DNA of 8,393 bases from an uncultured Oribacterium sp. (lineage in GTDB: Bacteria; Bacillota; Clostridia; Lachnospirales; Lachnospiraceae), in assembly GCA_900770445.1 (NCBI GenBank), contig CAAGKO010000020.1, positions 1-8,393 on the forward strand, read 5' to 3'. A model generated the notes under the pieces. The model searched no databases. It saw only the letters and a list, made by a program, of their open reading frames with translations, and was not told the DNA's origin. Position numbers and translations under genes: made by a program. Position 1 is the first letter of the stretch. Each line of letters opens with the position of its first letter. Positions 4,948-8,393 of this stretch are shown here, piece after piece.

Positions 4948-5430
4948 TCACACCCGTTCTCTTACGATCATGAGTGCATACCCCAGCAGGTTCGTTCCGT
5001 GCCACTTTTTCACGTCGAATCGGTCCGGGTCCTTCATCGATAAGCCGATGCCCCAGATGCGGTCCTTGACGGCGCACTCTGCGAGGATGGCGTCGCCGGT
5101 GGATTTGAGCTGGGCCTTCAGGTCTTCGTTCTGCTCGAACTTCGCGAGGAGGCCTTCGTAGACAAGAATCTGGCGCATGCCGTTCCATCTACTTTCATCA
5201 TAGTTTGAAACCTGTCGGCCCAGTTCCTTGATGCGGCCGACGTCATCGTTTTTCAGGATTTCTGCGGCGACCTTCTCGTCCCGGAAGCAACGCGCCTTCT
5301 GGTACATCATGTACTGCTCCATGGATGAGAACCGGATGCCATCCTTTTCGAAATCCGAGCGGTACCAGTTACTCAAATATCCGTATTCCTCATCCGGGTT
5401 GTGAAAGCCGATGATCTGCTGTGTATTCAT
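4948..5430 (-). CDS. NADAR family protein (DUF1768, YbiA-like N-glycosidase)
   Basis: A 160-residue protein of the NADAR family, whose members hydrolyse N-glycosidic bonds of ADP-ribosylated or riboflavin-pathway intermediates. Some reverse guanine ADP-ribosylation of DNA and act against DarT-type toxins. Visible family features: YLSNWY (18-23), SSMEQYMMYQKA (35-46) with the conserved glutamate E38, FRDEKVAAEIL (49-59), a central WNGMRQILVYEG (82-93), then TGDAILAE (111-118) and DRIWGIGL (123-130) with conserved tryptophan W126. The length matches the family. Start ATG 5430 has AGGAGG about eight bases upstream. It lies between a nucleoside 2-deoxyribosyltransferase-like gene and the ORF6N gene on the same strand, so a base- or nucleotide-centred defence function is an inference worth testing. 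Confidence 0.92.
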   Translation of the reverse strand: MNTQQIIGFHNPDEEYGYLSNWYRSDFEKDGIRFSSMEQYMMYQKARCFRDEKVAAEILKNDDVGRIKELGRQVSNYDESRWNGMRQILVYEGLLAKFEQNEDLKAQLKSTGDAILAECAVKDRIWGIGLSMKDPDRFDVKKWHGTNLLGYALMIVRERV

Positions 5431-5512
5431 AATCCGTTCCTCCTGTCTATCTGATGCAGATGCTCTTCTGCACTATGATCATATCGCGGTCCAGCGACAA
5501 AATTTTTCACAT

Positions 5513-5962
5513 TTAAATAAATCCATACTTTTTTCCCAGGTCCTCAGCTACCTGGTCGCCGATTTTACACTTTCCATCTACGATGTGCTGTCTCGCTTCC
5601 GCGAGCTGACGCAGCACATCGTCTTTGCGGTCGTCCTGATAGTACCGGACGGGTTTCCCATGCTCTTCGGCGTACTGAATCTCCGAGCGGGTGCTGTCGC
5701 CGATGTAGCCGCCGACATTAATGACGTAGATTTCGTCAGCCATGTCGATTTTCCGTTTGTGCATGTCGTCGAGCATTTCCTTCGTTTTCGAAAGCGTGCC
5801 CTCATCCATGCCATCCCAGACTTCCTGGTCGCCGGCGTGCCCGAAGAGGCCGACGCTGATGACGATACAACCCGCGAGCGTCAGCCGCTTCTGCGCCTCC
5901 ATGAACTGCTCCTTGAAGCGGGTACTCCCGCAGAGCGTGACTACTTTATAGTTTCCTACCAT
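5513..5962 (-). CDS. Nucleoside 2-deoxyribosyltransferase-like protein
   Basis: A 149-residue Rossmann-like protein. The N-terminus VVTLCGSTRFKEQFMEA (7-23) is the nucleotide-binding loop typical of the nucleoside 2-deoxyribosyltransferase superfamily. DMADEIYVINVGGYIGDST (73-91) forms the next strand and active loop. STRSEIQYA (90-98) carries E94, at the position of the catalytic glutamate. Enzymes of this fold transfer or hydrolyse the sugar of (deoxy)nucleotides, but this subgroup is poorly characterised and I do not claim a substrate. ATG 5962 has GGAG seven bases upstream, and only 14 bases separate it from the stop of the ATPase gene, so they are probably co-transcribed. The tail from about 120 is charged and helical. 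Pairing with a NADAR gene 82 bases downstream is suggestive of a shared nucleotide theme. Confidence 0.8.
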   Translation of the reverse strand: MVGNYKVVTLCGSTRFKEQFMEAQKRLTLAGCIVISVGLFGHAGDQEVWDGMDEGTLSKTKEMLDDMHKRKIDMADEIYVINVGGYIGDSTRSEIQYAEEHGKPVRYYQDDRKDDVLRQLAEARQHIVDGKCKIGDQVAEDLGKKYGFI

Positions 5963-5976
5963 GTTCTATCTCCTGT

Positions 5977-7323
5977 TCATTCAAACACCTTCTGCTCTCG
6001 CATATACCGTTTCAGCAGGAATGCGCAGAAGTACGGGAAGGTGATGATGTTTTCGCTGGCGCCGACATTGCCGATCGTGAGCTTGATGCCATGTCGGATG
6101 TCCGGGTAGCTGTCGCTTTTGATCAGCTGCGCCAGTGATTTCGAGCGGTTCGTGTTTGCCTTGACCTCGAGCGGGATGAGCTCGTTCGCGCTGCGGATGA
6201 AGAAGTCTTCTTCCAGGGTGGAGTTCTCCTTCGAGTAGTAGAAGAGCCCGTAGTCCTGTTTGGTCAATGCTTCTGCCGCGAAATTTTCATAGAGCGCGCC
6301 TTTATAGACACCGAGGTTTTTGTGCGCGCGCAGGTCGAGCTGGGCTTCATCGTCGAGATTCGCGACCAGCAGGCCGGTGTCCGCCATGTAGACCTTGAAC
6401 TTCTCCTCGTTGACGTTCCCCTTCAGCGGGAGCTCCGGGAACTGCAGGCAGGCGCAGACATTGATGAGCCCGGCGTCCTTCAGCCACTCCACACAGCCCA
6501 TGTAGTCTTTGGACCGCGCGCCCTTCGCAACCTTTGAATACTGGAATTTCTTATTTTCTTTCGCGAGCTGCGCCGGGATCGAGCGGTAAACACTCAGAAT
6601 CTTCGCCTTATCGAGTCCCTCGGCATACTTCACGATGTCGTTCTCGTAGTCACGAAGGAGCTGTCGCTGCAGGGCCTGTGAGCCCTCGAAGGTTCCTCTC
6701 TCGATATAATTCTGCACGATGGCCGGCATCCCACCCAGGATGCAGTACTCGAGGAACAGTGTCGAGTACATCGTATGCTCGGTCGTGGAAAATGCTGTTT
6801 CCGAGAGCATGTGCTGCAGCATGTCGTCGATGACGTCCGCAGAATACCCCTTCGCCCACAGGAACTCCTCGAAGTCCATCGAGTACATCGGGTAATCCAT
6901 CTTGTAGCCGACGCTGATGCTCGCGATGCGATGATACTGGACGCCCAGCAGAGAGCCGGAGCAGATGACATCGTAGCGGCCATCCTCCCGGAAGAATTTG
7001 AGTGAGGTGGCGATCTCCGGAAAGTCCTGGATCTCATCGAAGAAAATCAGGGTTTCACCCGGTCGGAACTTCTTGCCGGGGTCGATCCGGCTGATCAGCT
7101 TCGTGATGCTGTCCGCCGAAAATCCCTCCTCGATGATAGACTTATAGACCGGCTCCGTGATGAAATTGATTTCGATCAGCTGCGCATAATTCTCTGCGGC
7201 GAATCGCCGGATCGTCTCGGTCTTACCGACCTGACGCGCACCCTTGATGATTAACGGATAGCGGTTTGGATCACGCTTCCACGCCTGCAGAAACAGATCT
7301 GCTTTTCGTTTTAAATATCCCAT
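5977..7323 (-). CDS. ATP-binding protein, AAA_14 plus DUF4143
   Basis: A 448-residue protein. Residues about 1-140 are the AAA_14 ATPase domain, with Walker A GARQVGKT (28-35) and Walker B LIFFDEIQ (92-99). The C-terminal DUF4143 part (about 200-400) ends in a PD-(D/E)xK nuclease-like signature: D373, then IPLEVKAN with E386 and K388. Family members are widespread in Bacteria and Archaea, often in multiple copies and accessory regions; no established physiological role is known to me. I chose ATG 7323, with GAGG five bases before it and the start MGYLKRKADLFLQAW typical of the family. A longer frame to 7386 would run into the promoter. It is GC-rich and is the first gene of the probable four-gene minus-strand unit. 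It is full length by family standards. Confidence 0.93.
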   Translation of the reverse strand: MGYLKRKADLFLQAWKRDPNRYPLIIKGARQVGKTETIRRFAAENYAQLIEINFITEPVYKSIIEEGFSADSITKLISRIDPGKKFRPGETLIFFDEIQDFPEIATSLKFFREDGRYDVICSGSLLGVQYHRIASISVGYKMDYPMYSMDFEEFLWAKGYSADVIDDMLQHMLSETAFSTTEHTMYSTLFLEYCILGGMPAIVQNYIERGTFEGSQALQRQLLRDYENDIVKYAEGLDKAKILSVYRSIPAQLAKENKKFQYSKVAKGARSKDYMGCVEWLKDAGLINVCACLQFPELPLKGNVNEEKFKVYMADTGLLVANLDDEAQLDLRAHKNLGVYKGALYENFAAEALTKQDYGLFYYSKENSTLEEDFFIRSANELIPLEVKANTNRSKSLAQLIKSDSYPDIRHGIKLTIGNVGASENIITFPYFCAFLLKRYMREQKVFE

Positions 7324-7377
7324 GATGACCTCGCCATATTCTCGACTGTTTATGAATTTTCCTGCTGTACTGCCTAT

Positions 7378-7383
7378 AGTATA
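7378..7383 (-). promoter_or_regulatory. Candidate promoter (-10 TATACT) of the ATPase gene
   Basis: The minus strand reads CTGGTG-TATACT-ATAGG. The predicted transcription start is near 7371, giving a leader of about 48 bases to ATG 7323. No good -35 is visible. The first repeat unit of the adjacent array (7394-7407) occupies the region just upstream of the -10, so anything binding the repeats would affect this promoter. Confidence 0.35.
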
Positions 7384-7393
7384 CACCAGATCA

Positions 7394-7508
7394 CACTTTT
7401 ATGAGCGTTCTTTTCAGTATTTTCCCACTTTCATGAGGGAATAATTCATGCTTCGTCACACTTTTATGAGCGAATTAATGCTGTGATATGTCATTTTCAT
7501 GAGGGAAT
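7394..7508. repeat. Four regularly spaced repeat units, about 33-bp period
   Basis: Units start at 7394 (CACTTTTATGAGCG), 7426 (CACTTTCATGAGGGAAT), 7459 (CACTTTTATGAGCGAAT) and 7492 (CATTTTCATGAGGGAAT), with spacings of 32, 33 and 33 bp. Two types alternate: TTATGAGCG and TCATGAGGG. The 16-bp spacers mostly differ from one another, though GCTTCG recurs after the two TCATGAGGG units. The pattern is array-like, but the units are too short and too alternating for an ordinary CRISPR. Confidence 0.8.
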
Positions 7509-7520
7509 TGGTGCTTCGAT

Positions 7521-7690
7521 GCGACGTGAGAAGGTAGCGGGCGGAGGCATTGGCGTGATAAAGGCAACGAGTGCGAATGGGTGGTCGCGACGTGAGAAGG
7601 TGGAGGACGGAGACATTGGCGCGATAGAGGTGGAGGGTGCGGACGCGTGGGCGCGGAGTGAGCAGGCGGAGGGCCGAGACATTGGCCCAG
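7521..7690. repeat. Degenerate 66-bp tandem repeat, about 2.5 units, GC-rich
   Basis: GCGACGTGAGAAGG at 7521 recurs at 7587 (same) and 7653 (GCGGAGTGAGCAGG), exactly 66 bp apart. The matching interior CGGAGRCATTGG lies at the same phase in each unit. Within a unit a weaker half-unit (CGTGATAAAGG, CGCGATAGAGG) appears about 30 bp after the first. With the preceding 33-bp array this fills the 447-bp gap between the ATPase and glycosyltransferase start codons. Both strands have open frames here with 22-residue periodicity and simple composition, most likely by-products of the repeat. Confidence 0.75.
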
Positions 7691-7769
7691 GAAAAATGAG
7701 CAGAAATATACGAGTGTCAGCGGGAGGGTTTTATGGTACAACTAGAAGTAGTTTTTGATGGAGGTGCCT

Positions 7770-8393
7770 ATGGAACCGAAGGTCAGTATCATCGTGCCGG
7801 TGTATAACGCGGAGAAGAGTCTCGCGCGCTGTGTGGACAGTATTCTTAATCAGGAGTTTCGGGATTTCGAGCTGATTCTGATGGACGACGGAAGCCGGGA
7901 CCGGTCCGGGGAGATATGCGACGGATATGCGCGGGCGGATGCGCGCGTGGTGGTCGTGCACAAGGAGAATTCAGGGGTGTCGGATACGCGAAACCAGGCG
8001 ATCGCGCGGGCGCGGGGTACGTTTCTGCAGTTCGTGGACAGTGATGACTGGCTGACGACGGATGCGACGAAGCTGATGGTGCGGGCGGCCGAGGAGACGG
8101 GCTGCGACATGGTGATCGCGGATTTCTATCGTGTCGTCGGAGAGATGGTGTCGCGGAAGGGGGATATCGACGCGGACCAGGTGATCGGGCGTGAAGCGTT
8201 CGTTGGCTTCATGATGGAGAACCCGGCGGACTACTACTATGGGGTGCTGTGGAATAAGCTGTACCGGCGCTCGCTTGTGGAGGCGCACGGGATCCGGATG
8301 GATGCGAAGCGCAGCTGGTGCGAGGATTTTCTGTTTAATCTCGAGTATGTGCGCTATGCGACGACGTTCTATGCGCTGCGGACGCCGGTCTAC
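7770..8393 (+). CDS. Family 2 glycosyltransferase (C-terminus cut by window edge)
   Basis: The first 208 codons of a GT2 (GT-A fold) enzyme, which transfers a sugar from a nucleotide-sugar donor, usually in capsule, exopolysaccharide or other cell-surface glycan synthesis on the cytoplasmic face. Visible signatures: VSIIVPVYN (5-13), the nucleotide-binding start; DDGSRDRSGEICDGYA (39-54); ENSGVSDTRNQAI (66-78); and the metal-binding DxD in FVDSDDWL (88-95). From about 160 comes YGVLWNKLYRRSLV, common in bacterial GT2 proteins. ATG 7770 has GGAGGT four bases upstream; a TAG at 7749-7751 limits upstream extension. A small open frame (7733-7807) with its own GGGAGGG site overlaps the start. Codon usage is strongly GC-biased, unlike the hsdS segment. 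The acceptor and donor are not predictable. Confidence 0.94.
   Translation, partial: MEPKVSIIVPVYNAEKSLARCVDSILNQEFRDFELILMDDGSRDRSGEICDGYARADARVVVVHKENSGVSDTRNQAIARARGTFLQFVDSDDWLTTDATKLMVRAAEETGCDMVIADFYRVVGEMVSRKGDIDADQVIGREAFVGFMMENPADYYYGVLWNKLYRRSLVEAHGIRMDAKRSWCEDFLFNLEYVRYATTFYALRTPVY

Noticed and set aside
4841..5188. Minus-strand open frame of 115 codons overlapping the NADAR gene
   Set aside because: It is an arginine-rich frame-shifted reading of the NADAR gene with no family match.
5455..5472. Short inverted repeat TGCAGA/TCTGCA upstream of the NADAR gene
   Set aside because: The six-base arms are within chance expectation, and no functional context is visible.
5411..6109. Plus-strand open frame of 232 codons antisense to the deoxyribosyltransferase-like gene
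   Set aside because: It is a shadow of a GC-rich gene, where antisense frames stay open by composition. No domain or ribosome binding site supports it.
7324..7386. Upstream extension of the ATPase to 7386 (21 extra residues)
   Set aside because: The extension covers the likely -10 box and has no ribosome binding site. Family members begin near MGYLKRKADLF.
7394..7508. CRISPR array
   Set aside because: The 17-bp units alternate between two types, the spacers are only 16 bp, and no cas gene is in the window.
7475..7758. Open frames on both strands across the repeat array, with 22-residue periodicity
   Set aside because: The periodicity comes from the 66-bp DNA repeat. Composition is simple, both strands are open at once, and no start is convincing.

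Overview
The window reads as chromosomal DNA of a member of the Bacillota, probably a gut or oral clostridial lineage such as Lachnospiraceae. The evidence is purine-rich AGGAGG-type ribosome binding sites, tight gene spacing, and protein families that are common there: HsdS-associated tyrosine recombinase, ORF6N proteins, DUF4160, AAA_14/DUF4143 ATPases. This placement is inference; no rRNA or tRNA gene is present to confirm it. Base composition is mixed. The type I restriction segment (about 1-3550) looks AT-rich, while the ATPase and glycosyltransferase genes at the right (about 5000-8393) are visibly GC-rich. This suggests a mobile defence-type island set in a GC-richer host.

Region 1 (1-3384, minus strand) is one apparent transcription unit: a TATAAT promoter, a complete hsdS, a tyrosine recombinase, two small proteins (a hypothetical and a DUF4160 protein) and a second hsdS that runs off the left edge. 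The two hsdS genes have different first target-recognition domains but share a base-for-base identical central region (1-99 = 2751-2849). They also share a 19-bp exact element over their ribosome binding sites (625-643 = 3345-3363). Both repeats are direct, so recombination would excise about 2.7 kb and either build a chimeric hsdS or place the second hsdS behind the promoter. The recombinase start codon lies at the foot of a 13-bp RNA hairpin that buries its Shine-Dalgarno sequence. This is the most notable regulatory feature. No hsdM or hsdR is in the window.

Region 2 (3385-3835) holds a short gene-poor stretch and, on the plus strand, an orphan BrnA-like antitoxin gene followed by a perfect 14-bp hairpin.

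Region 3 (3921-7383, minus strand) reads, in transcription order: AAA_14/DUF4143 ATPase, nucleoside 2-deoxyribosyltransferase-like protein, NADAR-family protein, and an ORF6N DNA-binding protein with a phospholipase D-like C-terminus. Gaps are 14, 82 and about 80 bases. The ORF6N gene carries the same palindrome twice: once in its coding sequence and once in its leader against the first possible start codon.

Region 4 (7324-7769) has no convincing gene. It holds a degenerate repeat array with 33-bp and 66-bp periodicity. Region 5 (7770-8393, plus strand) is the N-terminal 208 codons of a family 2 glycosyltransferase, probably the edge of a cell-surface polysaccharide locus.

Taken together the window looks like an accessory or defence hotspot between housekeeping or surface-polysaccharide genes. 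The best candidates for undescribed biology are the direct-repeat hsdS cassette with its hairpin-controlled recombinase, and the duplicated palindrome of the ORF6N gene.
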